From assembly GCA_964651495.1 (NCBI GenBank), contig CAZYWP010000095.1:1-12644 (forward strand): 12,644 nt of DNA, written 5' to 3'. Origin of the DNA: CAZNVB01 sp964651495. GTDB lineage: Bacteria > Acidobacteriota > Aminicenantia > Aminicenantales > UBA8522. This document shows positions 1-7,369 of this stretch, piece after piece. The stretch's first letter is position 1. Each line of letters starts with the position of its first letter. A program made the translations under genes and the position numbers. A model generated the notes under the pieces. The model was not told where the DNA came from. It ran no database searches and saw only the letters and a list, made by a program, of their open reading frames with translations.

Positions 1-3
1 GGT

Positions 4-19
4 TGGCATAGTTTTTGCT
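4..19 (+). promoter_or_regulatory. Candidate sigma-54 (-24/-12) promoter
   Basis: The sequence TGGCATAGTTTTTGCT matches the -24/-12 consensus TGGCAC-R-N4-TTGCW at all but one fixed base. The GG at 5-6 and the GC at 17-18 are exactly 12 bases apart, the spacing sigma-54 requires. Transcription would start near base 30, leaving a leader of about 68 bases before the TPR gene. The same bases also form an extended -10 box (TGCTATAAT, 16-24) for the housekeeping sigma factor, whose -35 would lie off the window, so the assignment is not unique. An enhancer site for an activator would also lie off the left edge. Confidence 0.45.
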
Positions 20-40
20 ATAATTTCGAAGGTTGTCATA

Positions 41-70
41 TTGACATCACTTGTCTGTTCTTGCTATTAT
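41..70 (+). promoter_or_regulatory. Housekeeping sigma-70-type promoter with extended -10
   Basis: A perfect TTGACA (41-46) is followed after 18 bases by TATTAT (65-70), preceded by TG at 62-63, giving an extended -10 element. Transcription would begin near base 77, about 20 bases before the TPR gene's ATG. A short dyad, TGTCA-TAT-TGACA (34-46), covers the -35 box and could be an operator. No other promoter is obvious before ligA, so this promoter may also drive ligA. Confidence 0.6.
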
Positions 71-97
71 GCTTAAAATTTTTCTGCGAGGTTCAAA

Positions 98-1294
98 ATG
101 ACCAAGAAGGCGCTGATTTTACTGGTTATACCTCTCTTGCTGCTCGGCTCACTGGCCGCCCAGACCGACCCCTGCGACGAGTCTTACATCAAGGCCATGA
201 CGGCCCAGAGCCCGGCCCAGAAAGCCCAGCTTCTTAAGGATTTCCTGGCCAAGTGCGGCGGCAAGGGAAACCAATATGAAAACTTCGCCAACGCCAACCT
301 GTCCCTGCTCGACTACCCGGGGAAGACGGCCGCCGAGGCCATCACCTATGGGGAAAAGGCCCTCGCCCTGGGCGGGCTCGACGACTTGTCCAAGTGCCAA
401 CTCCTGGTCCAGATTTCGGCCCTCCACACCCAGTCCGGCCAGAACCTGGACAAGGCCAAAACCTACGCCCTTCAGGTCACCGAAGTCGCCAGGGCGGCCA
501 AATCCAAGGATGCCGAGGGAAGCACGACGAGCGCGGCGCAGTGGAACAAGATGATCGGCGCGGGCTATTACCTCCTTGGACAGGCCCAGGAAAAAGCGAA
601 AGACTACCAGGGTGCGGTGGACGCCTACGCCAATTCCTACGCCCTGCTGAAGGACGCGAAGATCCTGGCGGGCATCAAGAAGCTGGGCAAAACGCTCTAT
701 GACGCCAAAGCCTACGAAGCCGCGGAAAAAGCGTTCAAGGCTGCCTACACCGCAACCAAAGACAACGACATCGCCGCGATCTACGCCCAGTCCCTCTACC
801 GCAACGACAAGGACGCCGAAGCCCTCGCCCTGTTCAAGGAAATCTACGGCAGGAAAAAGAGCGGCGAGGTCGCTTATAACATCGGCATTATCCTGGCCAA
901 GCAGGCCAAGACGAACCCGGCCATGACCAACGAGGCCATCCGCTATCTGCTCGAGGCCAGCCTGACCTACCCCGCCCAATCCCAGCAGGCCATGAAGTTC
1001 GCCGAGAACCTCTTCTTCGTTAATAACAAAGAGCTCAAATACAATGAGACGATTACCGCGATCCAGGAAAGGAACAAGAAGATCGAGGATCTGACCAAGA
1101 CATACAACACCAAGTTCGGCAACAAAGACGAAGAAGACCTGAGCGACTCCGAGAAAAACGAGATGAAGCAGATCATGGCCAATATCGACGCCGAGAAAAA
1201 GGCCATCGAAAAGCTCCAGGCCGAACAGACCATGGCCATTGCCAAGTTCAACCAGCTCCTCCAGGACACCAAGACCAGACTGGGCATCAAGTAA
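98..1294 (+). CDS. Secreted TPR-repeat protein with C-terminal coiled coil
   Basis: This is a 398-residue protein of unknown specific function. Residues 1-21 form a signal peptide: two lysines, a run of leucines and isoleucines, and a small-residue cleavage region around Ala20-Ala21. It therefore probably acts in the periplasm or at the envelope. The first cysteine (C26) is not in a lipobox, so a lipoprotein is unlikely. Residues 60-290 read as helical TPR-like repeats, clearest at about 155-185 (GYYLLGQAQEKAKDY then a helix with AVDAY) and 195-250. Residues 312-395 are highly charged and heptad-like, predicting a coiled coil. The start is well supported: ATG with GAGG at 88-91, six bases upstream. 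TPR proteins usually scaffold protein complexes; the partner is unknown. ligA follows after 41 bases on the same strand, probably co-transcribed but functionally unrelated. Confidence 0.8.
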   Translation: MTKKALILLVIPLLLLGSLAAQTDPCDESYIKAMTAQSPAQKAQLLKDFLAKCGGKGNQYENFANANLSLLDYPGKTAAEAITYGEKALALGGLDDLSKCQLLVQISALHTQSGQNLDKAKTYALQVTEVARAAKSKDAEGSTTSAAQWNKMIGAGYYLLGQAQEKAKDYQGAVDAYANSYALLKDAKILAGIKKLGKTLYDAKAYEAAEKAFKAAYTATKDNDIAAIYAQSLYRNDKDAEALALFKEIYGRKKSGEVAYNIGIILAKQAKTNPAMTNEAIRYLLEASLTYPAQSQQAMKFAENLFFVNNKELKYNETITAIQERNKKIEDLTKTYNTKFGNKDEEDLSDSEKNEMKQIMANIDAEKKAIEKLQAEQTMAIAKFNQLLQDTKTRLGIK

Positions 1295-1335
1295 TCGACT
1301 GAACCATAAAACTCTCGCTCACTGGGGGAAAGGCG

Positions 1336-3342
1336 ATGCCTCAATCCCTGTCTCATAAGCAAGCAGTAAGGAAGATCTCCAAGCTGAGAGAGGAGATCGC
1401 CTACCACGAGAAAAAATACTACACCGACAACGACCCGCAAATCTCTGACTATGAGTTCGACCTCCTCGTCCGCGAGCTCAAGGACCTCGAGGCCCTCCAC
1501 CCCGACCTGGTTATTCCGGAATCGCCGACCCAAAGGGTGGGCGAAAAGCCCGTCGAGGGTTTCCCCACCGTCACCCACAGGCTGCCCATGCTCAGCCTGG
1601 ACAATTGCTTTACGGTCGAGGAGCTGAGGGAATTCGAGGAGAGGATTCGAAAGCTCCTGCCGGGGCAAAAAATCGAATACACCGCTGAGCTCAAAATCGA
1701 CGGGCTGGGAATCTCCATCCTCTACCGGAAAGGCCGTTTCAGCCGGGGGGTCACGCGGGGAGACGGGGTGCGCGGCGATGAAGTCACGGCCAATGTCAAG
1801 ACCATCCGCAGCCTGCCCCTGGAGATCAAAGAAACGAGGGAGGTCGAGGTTCGCGGCGAGGTCTATCTTCCCTTCGATTCTTTCCAGAAGCTCAACCAGG
1901 AGCAGGAAAAACAGGGCCGGGCGCTTTTCGCCAACCCGCGCAACGCCGCCAGCGGTTCCATCCGGCAGCTCGACCCGAGGGAAGTCGCGGCCCGCAGGCT
2001 CGATGCCTTTCTCTATTATATTTATGTCGACGGCCGGGAGCCGGAGACCCAGTGGGACAGCTTGCAGCGACTCAAAGAACTGGGCCTCAAGATCAACCCT
2101 CACTCCCGGCGCTGCCCGGACCTCCAGGACGCGATCGACTTCTGGGAGGAATTCCGCGAAAAACGGGACAGGCTCGACTACGATGTCGACGGGATCGTGA
2201 TCAAGGTGGATGCGGTGGAGCAGAGGAACGCCCTCGGGACGACCGCCAAATCACCCCGCTGGGCGATTTCCTTCAAGTTCCCGGCGCGCCAGGCTACGAC
2301 GAAAGTCAGGGAGATCCATGTTCAGGTGGGCCGGACCGGCGCCCTGACCCCTGTCGCCGTCCTAGAACCCGTCAAGCTCTCCGGCATCACCATCACCCGC
2401 TCCACGCTGCACAACGAGGGCGAAATCGAACGGAAGGACATCCGGGTGGGCGACTGGGTCCTTCTCGAGCGCAGCGGCGACGTGATCCCCAGGGTCGTCG
2501 CGGCCATGAAGGACAGGCGCACAGGAAAGGAAAAAAAGTTTGTCTTCCCGCTGCGCTGCCCAGTCTGCGGCTCGGCCACGTTCCGGCCGGAGGGCGAAGC
2601 TATCTCCCGCTGCACCAACCTCTCTTGCCCCGCCAGGCTGCGGGAATCCCTCCTCCATTTCGCCTCGCGCCGGGCGATGAACATCGAGGGCCTGGGCGAC
2701 GCGCTCGTCGACCAGCTTCTGGCGAAGCGCCTTGTCGGGACCATTCCGGACATCTACTCTCTTCGCTTCGAAGACCTGGTGGAGTTGGAGAGAATGGGGC
2801 CGAAGAGCGCCCAAAACCTGCTCGAGGAGATCGAGAAATCGAAGCAGCGGGACCTGGCGGCGCTCCTCTTCGCCCTCGGGATCCGGCATGTCGGCGAGCG
2901 GCTGGCCCAGACGCTCGCCCGGCACTTCCGGACCCTCGAAGCTTTAGCCCGGGCGGAGAGAGAGGAGCTCACCGAAGTCGAGGATGTCGGCCCGACGGTG
3001 GCCGAGAGCATTGTCTTTTTTTTCCAGCAGCCCGAGAACATCGCCCTCATCCGCAGGGTCGAGAAGGCCGGAGTCAACTTTCGTTCTCGCCGGGAGCAGG
3101 CCGGAAAACGGCCGCTCGAAGGGAAAACTTTCGTCATCAGCGGGACGCTGGCGGGCTTTGCCCGGGAGGAAGCCAAAGAGCTCATCGAGAAGCGGGGAGG
3201 CAAAGTGTCCTCCTCGGTGTCCCGCCAGACCGATTTCCTCGTCGTCGGCGAATCCCCCGGCTCCAAGCTCGACAGGGCGCGGGAGCTGGGCATTGTCATA
3301 TTGAACGAAGGGGATTTTTTAAAGCTCGCGGGGAAACGTTAG
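1336..3342 (+). CDS. ligA: NAD+-dependent DNA ligase LigA
   Basis: LigA seals nicks with 3'-OH and 5'-phosphate ends, using NAD+ as the AMP donor; it joins Okazaki fragments and completes repair. At 668 residues the protein is the normal full length. In order it has the Ia domain with the NMN-binding Tyr/Asp region (about 22-45), the adenylation domain with the catalytic lysine in KIDG (K120), a second nucleotidyltransferase motif DGIVIK (285-290), the OB fold (about 325-400), a four-cysteine zinc finger (C408, C411, C426, C431), helix-hairpin-helix repeats (about 445-560) and a C-terminal BRCT domain (595-668). No key residue is missing. A GGGGGA run lies six bases before the ATG. The TAG stop overlaps the stop of the convergent gene, with no terminator visible between them. 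Confidence 0.98.
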   Translation: MPQSLSHKQAVRKISKLREEIAYHEKKYYTDNDPQISDYEFDLLVRELKDLEALHPDLVIPESPTQRVGEKPVEGFPTVTHRLPMLSLDNCFTVEELREFEERIRKLLPGQKIEYTAELKIDGLGISILYRKGRFSRGVTRGDGVRGDEVTANVKTIRSLPLEIKETREVEVRGEVYLPFDSFQKLNQEQEKQGRALFANPRNAASGSIRQLDPREVAARRLDAFLYYIYVDGREPETQWDSLQRLKELGLKINPHSRRCPDLQDAIDFWEEFREKRDRLDYDVDGIVIKVDAVEQRNALGTTAKSPRWAISFKFPARQATTKVREIHVQVGRTGALTPVAVLEPVKLSGITITRSTLHNEGEIERKDIRVGDWVLLERSGDVIPRVVAAMKDRRTGKEKKFVFPLRCPVCGSATFRPEGEAISRCTNLSCPARLRESLLHFASRRAMNIEGLGDALVDQLLAKRLVGTIPDIYSLRFEDLVELERMGPKSAQNLLEEIEKSKQRDLAALLFALGIRHVGERLAQTLARHFRTLEALARAEREELTEVEDVGPTVAESIVFFFQQPENIALIRRVEKAGVNFRSRREQAGKRPLEGKTFVISGTLAGFAREEAKELIEKRGGKVSSSVSRQTDFLVVGESPGSKLDRARELGIVILNEGDFLKLAGKR

Positions 3343-4790
3343 GGGCGTTGCTTTTTCTTGGGGCCGAAGATATTCTTCGACAGCAGGCTCTTCAGCCCGC
3401 GCTTTTTTTCTCCCCCGGTGAGTGTCTCAAGCTCCCGGCGGGCTGCGGCATGATCGCTGTCTAGCCCCAGAGCCTTATGAAACTGACGGGTAGCCTTGGT
3501 GGTCATGCCTTCCTGCTTGTAAAGAATTCCCAGCCCGACGTAGGTCTCAGCATTCCACGGCTCCAGCTCCTGGGCTTTGAGGAAGTGTTCTTCCGCCTTT
3601 CTCCGGAAAGCCGGGATTTTGACCTCGGTCATGGCCAGGAGAAGAAAATAGCTGCCCTTGTTCTTAATCAGCCGGGTAACCTCTTCGAGGTAAATCAGCG
3701 CTTCCTCGTATCGCCCCGTGGTGAAGAGCGTTTTAGCCTGACGGAACTTGATGTCCGCCTGCTTGTTGACATCCTTGGTCGCTCTCTCCGGCCCGGCCGG
3801 CGTTTTGACGTCGTACTCCTTCCGCTGCTTCCCGCTCGTCAGGGTGCGGTAGGCCTTGGTGATTTTATCAAAGAGATCTTCGATCTGGACCCGTTCTTCC
3901 GCAGAGATAGAGCGGTCGAAGCGGTCGGGATGGAACTTGCGGGCGAGATGGAAGTAGGCTTTTTTGATTTCGTCGTCCGAAGCGTTCTTGGCGACTCCGA
4001 AAATTTGATAATAGTTGAGGGAGGGCAGTTTTTCCATTAAGGCCGTGACTTCTTCCAGCTTTTCCTGGATGTCGGGCCGGACAGGCTCCTCGATTTTTCT
4101 TGTTTCTTCCGCCGGGGTCCTTTCCTCCCGGTCCGTGAAGTCGATCAGGTTGAGACCATAAAACAGGAACATGGTCTTCCAGTAAAACTCGGGGTTGTAC
4201 TTGATGCTCCGCCAGAGCGCGTCGGTCGACGTGCTGCCCGTGATCTGGGAATACATCTCCTTTTCCTCCTGGGTCAGGAGATGGATAAAAGCGCGATCCC
4301 TCTGGAAGGGAATTCTCTTCTCCAGGAATTTTTGGATCGCCGGATGAAACTTCATCCGGCGGATTCCGTCTTCGATGAGGTAGGGGATGTTCAGCCGCGC
4401 GGCAAAGCCCTGGTCGCTGGAAACAACGGTTTCCTGGAAAGCGATATCGGCATCGAAATGCGGGAACAGCCCCAGGCTGATCTCTCTCAGCTGATAAGTC
4501 AGACCGTCGACCACATTCCTTTGGGAGGTCAACCCCTTCTGGGCCAGGGTCTTCCCGACGGCCTGGTGCGGCTCGATATAGCGCTCGAGCTCGGAGTGCG
4601 CCTCGTCGGAGATCTTGCCCAGCTTGAACAGGATCTCCCCCAGCCGTTCTTCGGGGACGTTGGTCTTGGCGTTGACGAGCTCCCCGTCCTGGAAGAAAAG
4701 TTGTTTCTGGATGCCCTGGCGCTTGAATATCAAGATCCCGCTCAGCTTATGCAAATAGACTTTGCGCAGGTGGAGGGCGACGTGGTTCAT
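3339..4790 (-). CDS. PATAN (DUF4388)-J domain-TPR protein
   Basis: This 483-residue protein joins three modules. Residues 1-115 resemble the PATAN/DUF4388 domain found in bacterial signalling proteins (for example, a segment with KLSGILIF and LFFQDGELVNA). Residues 116-240 look like the helical region that often follows it. Residues 259-328 are a J domain with the intact HPD triplet (287-289), which in known J proteins stimulates the ATPase of DnaK. Residues 345-460 contain two or three TPR-like units, ending in a basic tail. No signal peptide is present, so it is cytoplasmic. It lacks the Gly/Phe region and zinc domain of true DnaJ, so a specialised co-chaperone or regulator is more likely; its client is unknown. 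I chose ATG at 4790. An in-frame GTG at 4802 would add four residues, but it coincides with the predicted transcription start. Confidence 0.85.
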   Translation of the reverse strand: MNHVALHLRKVYLHKLSGILIFKRQGIQKQLFFQDGELVNAKTNVPEERLGEILFKLGKISDEAHSELERYIEPHQAVGKTLAQKGLTSQRNVVDGLTYQLREISLGLFPHFDADIAFQETVVSSDQGFAARLNIPYLIEDGIRRMKFHPAIQKFLEKRIPFQRDRAFIHLLTQEEKEMYSQITGSTSTDALWRSIKYNPEFYWKTMFLFYGLNLIDFTDREERTPAEETRKIEEPVRPDIQEKLEEVTALMEKLPSLNYYQIFGVAKNASDDEIKKAYFHLARKFHPDRFDRSISAEERVQIEDLFDKITKAYRTLTSGKQRKEYDVKTPAGPERATKDVNKQADIKFRQAKTLFTTGRYEEALIYLEEVTRLIKNKGSYFLLLAMTEVKIPAFRRKAEEHFLKAQELEPWNAETYVGLGILYKQEGMTTKATRQFHKALGLDSDHAAARRELETLTGGEKKRGLKSLLSKNIFGPKKKQRP

Positions 4791-4808
4791 ACCGGAGCTC
4801 ACATATTA

Positions 4809-4837
4809 TTTATAGCTGAAGTCGAGAAAATTTTCAA
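4809..4837 (-). promoter_or_regulatory. Promoter of the PATAN-J-TPR gene
   Basis: Read on the minus strand, TTGAAA (4837-4832) is separated by 17 bases from TATAAA (4814-4809). Transcription would start close to 4802, leaving a leader of about 12 bases before the ATG at 4790. This supports the ATG over the upstream GTG. The promoter lies back to back with that of the NAD synthetase operon, within about 110 bases. Confidence 0.55.
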
Positions 4838-4863
4838 AGCCTTTCCGCAACCCCGCGCCAAGC

Positions 4864-4906
4864 CACCCGTCGGGTGTTTGAAAAGCAGGCAAAATTGTGG
4901 TAGTTT
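4864..4906 (+). promoter_or_regulatory. Promoter and dyad upstream of the amidase-nadE-rsmI operon
   Basis: TTGAAA (4878-4883) and TAGTTT (4901-4906) are spaced by 17 bases. The -10 box is only a half match but keeps the key first, second and last bases. A perfect 13-base dyad, CACCCG-T-CGGGTG (4864-4876), sits directly against the -35 box and is a possible operator. Transcription would start at about 4913-4914, which is the A of the start codon, so the mRNA may be leaderless. Confidence 0.4.
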
Positions 4907-4913
4907 TTGGCTC

Positions 4914-5762
4914 ATGAGAGTCGCCCTCGCCCAGACCTCCCCTCACTTAGGAGAGCTGGAGAAGAACCTGGAAATCCACCTTCGTCTCATCGAGAGGTCA
5001 CGGAGGAAGAAGGCCGATCTCGTCATCTTCCCGGAACTCAGCCTGACCGGGTACACCCTGATGGACCTGGTCCCCGAAGTCGCCCTCAATCCCGGCCGCC
5101 ATCCCCTGTTCAAAAAATTGAGGGAGGCGAGCGGCGGCATCGACATCGTCCTCGGGTTCGTCGAAGAAAGGGAGAAGGGCCTCTTTTATAACTCCGCCGC
5201 TTATCTGTCCCGCGGGAAGACCCTTCATCTCCACCGCAAGGTCTTCCTCCCCACCCACGGGATGTTCGAGGAAGCCAAGTTCTTCGCCCAGGGCAGGAAT
5301 TTCAACGCCTTCGACACGCGCTTTGGCCGGGCCGGGCTGATGATCTGCCGGGATTTCCTGAGCTATGGAGCCGGATATCTCCTCTTTGCCGGCGGGGCGG
5401 ACATCATCATTGTCATCAGCGCCGCTCCCGGCCGCGGCTTCTCGGGGCGGGGCGGGTTCGCCACCGCCCGAATGTGGGAACTCATGGGGGAGGCGATTTC
5501 CTTTTTCTCCACTGCGTTCCTCCTCTACGTCAACCGGGTCGGTTTCGAGGACGGGAAGGCCTTCGCCGGCGGCTCGTTCGTGTTCAACCCGGCGGGCCGG
5601 GTTCTGGCCAGAGCGTCGAACGCGGGAGAGGAGCTCCTCCTGGCGGACCTCGACCTCGAAGAGATCAGGGAAGCGCGCAAGAAATGGACCTTCAAGAGAG
5701 ACGACCGCCCGGAGATCATCCTCCAGGCCCTCAAGAGGATCGTCCATGACATTAAAGATTGA
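4914..5762 (+). CDS. Nitrilase-family amidase, probable glutaminase subunit of NAD synthetase
   Basis: This is a 282-residue carbon-nitrogen hydrolase. The Glu-Lys-Cys catalytic triad is present as E41 (IFPELSLTGY), K109 (HRKVFLPTHG) and C145 (GLMICRDFL). In glutamine-dependent NAD synthetases such a domain releases ammonia from glutamine and channels it to the synthetase domain. Here it is a separate gene overlapping nadE by 17 bases, which strongly suggests that the two proteins work as one enzyme; that pairing is inference from context. The reading frame stays open upstream to 4281, but ATG at 4914 is chosen because nitrilases begin with the strand MRVALAQ and the upstream stretch is antisense to another gene. 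No Shine-Dalgarno sequence precedes it. Another amide substrate cannot be excluded. Confidence 0.88.
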   Translation: MRVALAQTSPHLGELEKNLEIHLRLIERSRRKKADLVIFPELSLTGYTLMDLVPEVALNPGRHPLFKKLREASGGIDIVLGFVEEREKGLFYNSAAYLSRGKTLHLHRKVFLPTHGMFEEAKFFAQGRNFNAFDTRFGRAGLMICRDFLSYGAGYLLFAGGADIIIVISAAPGRGFSGRGGFATARMWELMGEAISFFSTAFLLYVNRVGFEDGKAFAGGSFVFNPAGRVLARASNAGEELLLADLDLEEIREARKKWTFKRDDRPEIILQALKRIVHDIKD

Positions 5763-6564
5763 CGCCGCCTTCACGGCGCGTGTGCTCGGCGCGTTTATCC
5801 GGGAAGAGCTGTTGAAATCCGGTTACAAAAGGGGAATAGTCGGGCTCTCCGGGGGTTTGGACTCATCGGTCTGTGCGGCCCTGGCCGCCAGAGCCCTCGG
5901 ACCGAAGAACGTGACCGCCCTCATCATGCCCTATAAAGACACCTTCAGCCGGGACGTCCGGGACGCCCGGACGATGGCCGGGCGGCTGGGCATCCGCGCC
6001 CGGGTCATCGACATCTCCCCGATGGTGGACGCGTATTTCTCCCGTTACCCCACGGAAGACAGGGTCCGAATCGGCAATAAGATGGCCCGGGAGCGGATGT
6101 CGATTCTATATGATTTTTCGGCCGTCGAAAAAGCCCTCATCCTGGGCACGAGCAACAAGTCCGAGCTTCTCATCGGCTACGGGACCATCCACGGCGACAT
6201 GGCCTGCGCCATTAACCCCCTCGGCGATCTGTACAAGACTCAGGTCCGCGCGCTGGCCGCCTACCTCAAGGTGCCCGCCGCGATCCGGAAGAAGAAGCCG
6301 ACCGCCGGATTGTGGCCCGGCCAGACGGACGAAGGAGAGATCGGCCTGACCTATGCCCAGCTCGACGCCATCCTCTTCCAGCTCGTCGATGAACGAAAAT
6401 CGGCCCGGGCCGTCACCGCCTCCGGGTTCGGCCGGAAGAGCGTGGAAAAAATCGCCGCCCGGATCCGGAACTCGGAGTTCAAACGAAAAATGCCGCCCAT
6501 CGCCAAGATTTCCTCCCGGACCATCGGCCACGACTTCCTCTATTCCTATGACCGGAATAAGTAA
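5746..6564 (+). CDS. nadE: NAD+ synthetase NadE (synthetase domain only)
   Basis: NadE converts nicotinic acid adenine dinucleotide, ATP and ammonia (or glutamine nitrogen) to NAD+, the last step of NAD synthesis. The 272-residue protein is the length of the stand-alone, ammonia-type enzyme. It has the pyrophosphatase-loop motif SGGLDSS (35-41) for ATP binding, the GTSNKSE segment (134-140) and the substrate-loop motif KPTAGLWPGQTDEGEIG (184-200). The start is ATG 5746 with AGAGGA six bases upstream (5734-5739), inside the end of the amidase gene. Translational coupling and a shared complex are likely. The product of NadD, encoded farther right in the window, is its substrate. rsmI follows after three bases. 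Confidence 0.95.
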   Translation: MTLKIDAAFTARVLGAFIREELLKSGYKRGIVGLSGGLDSSVCAALAARALGPKNVTALIMPYKDTFSRDVRDARTMAGRLGIRARVIDISPMVDAYFSRYPTEDRVRIGNKMARERMSILYDFSAVEKALILGTSNKSELLIGYGTIHGDMACAINPLGDLYKTQVRALAAYLKVPAAIRKKKPTAGLWPGQTDEGEIGLTYAQLDAILFQLVDERKSARAVTASGFGRKSVEKIAARIRNSEFKRKMPPIAKISSRTIGHDFLYSYDRNK

Positions 6565-6567
6565 GCC

Positions 6568-7284
6568 ATGGCGGAAACATACCCGGGCCGGACAAAGAAG
6601 GGAACACTCTATATCGTCGCCACCCCCATCGGCAACCTCGAAGACCTGACCTTCCGCGCCCTGAGGGTCCTGAACGAGGTCGCGGCCATTGCCTGCGAGG
6701 ATACCCGGCAGACGGTCAAGCTGCTGACTAAATACGGAATCCATAAGAAGCTCATCAGCTATTATCAGCCCCGGGAGGGACAGAGGATCCCCCGCATCCT
6801 CGGACTGCTCGAGGGCGGAGAGGACGTGGCGCTGGTCTCGGACGCGGGCACGCCGGGAATCTCGGACCCCGGATTCAGGCTCATCCGCGAAGCCCTCAAG
6901 CTCGGATTCAAGATTGTCCCGATCCCCGGCCCCTCGGCCCTTGTGGCGGCGCTCTCAGCATCCGGGCTGCCCACGCACCGCTTCCTTTTTCTGGGCTTCC
7001 CGCCGCCCAGGAGAGAACGAGCAAAAAAACTGCTGCAGTCCCTCGGCGGGGAGGAGGCCACCCTGATTTTCTACCTTCCGCTGCGCAAGCTCGACGAGTT
7101 TCTGGAGCTGGCGGAGGATGCGCTGGGCGACCGAGAGGCAGTCGTTGCCAGGGAAATGACAAAAATCCACGAGGAATTTCTTCGGGGCAAGATCAGTAAG
7201 CTCAGGGAAGATACTAAAACAACCGCCCGGAAAGGCGAAGCCACCCTCTTGATCGGGGGACGGCCGAAAAGAAGCGAAATATAA
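6568..7284 (+). CDS. rsmI: 16S rRNA (cytidine1402-2'-O)-methyltransferase RsmI
   Basis: RsmI methylates the 2'-OH of C1402 in the decoding centre of 16S rRNA, using S-adenosylmethionine. The protein has the hallmarks of the tetrapyrrole-methylase-like fold: ATPIGNLEDLTFRAL (18-32), CEDTR (43-47), SDAGTPGISDPG (91-102) and PIPGPSA (118-124). At 238 residues it lacks the C-terminal extension of the E. coli enzyme (about 286 residues), as many bacterial RsmI proteins do. One oddity is seen: the usual E-x-P-H-R after LIFY is replaced by L-P-L-R-K (residues 170-174). It is the third gene of the amidase-nadE operon, three bases after nadE, and has only a weak ribosome-binding site, which suggests coupled translation. 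Confidence 0.95.
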   Translation: MAETYPGRTKKGTLYIVATPIGNLEDLTFRALRVLNEVAAIACEDTRQTVKLLTKYGIHKKLISYYQPREGQRIPRILGLLEGGEDVALVSDAGTPGISDPGFRLIREALKLGFKIVPIPGPSALVAALSASGLPTHRFLFLGFPPPRRERAKKLLQSLGGEEATLIFYLPLRKLDEFLELAEDALGDREAVVAREMTKIHEEFLRGKISKLREDTKTTARKGEATLLIGGRPKRSEI

Positions 7285-7304
7285 ATATAGTTTATCAAAA
7301 ATAC

Positions 7305-7333
7305 TTGACAAATAGACGCTAAGATATTATATT
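7305..7333 (+). promoter_or_regulatory. hsp20 promoter
   Basis: TTGACA (7305-7310) and TATATT (7328-7333) are separated by an ideal 17 bases. An A/T-rich stretch (about 7277-7304) lies just upstream and resembles an UP element. A short dyad with arms GATA (7323-7326) and TATC (7333-7336) covers the -10 box. There is no CIRCE element and no sigma-32-type -10, so heat control, if present, uses another mechanism. Confidence 0.65.
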
Positions 7334-7369
7334 ATCGTTGAAAACTGAAATCCAGACAGGAGGTTAATA

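Noticed and set aside
149..979. 276-codon minus-strand open frame inside the TPR gene
   Set aside because: It mirrors codon bias of the real gene; its Gly, Val and Leu-rich sequence has no recognisable domain, and the plus-strand gene has a signal peptide, ribosome-binding site and promoters.
4281..4913. Upstream extension of the amidase reading frame to an ATG at 4281
   Set aside because: It is antisense to the PATAN-J-TPR gene, has no nitrilase similarity, and nitrilases start at the MRVALAQ strand encoded from 4914.
5365..5745. Upstream extension of the nadE frame
   Set aside because: It lies inside the amidase gene in another frame, rich in Arg, Ser and Pro as shadow frames are; nadE has a good ribosome-binding site for 5746.
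7285..7369. CIRCE or sigma-32 control of hsp20
   Set aside because: No TTAGCACTC-N9-GAGTGCTAA element and no CCCCAT-type -10 box; the promoter looks housekeeping.
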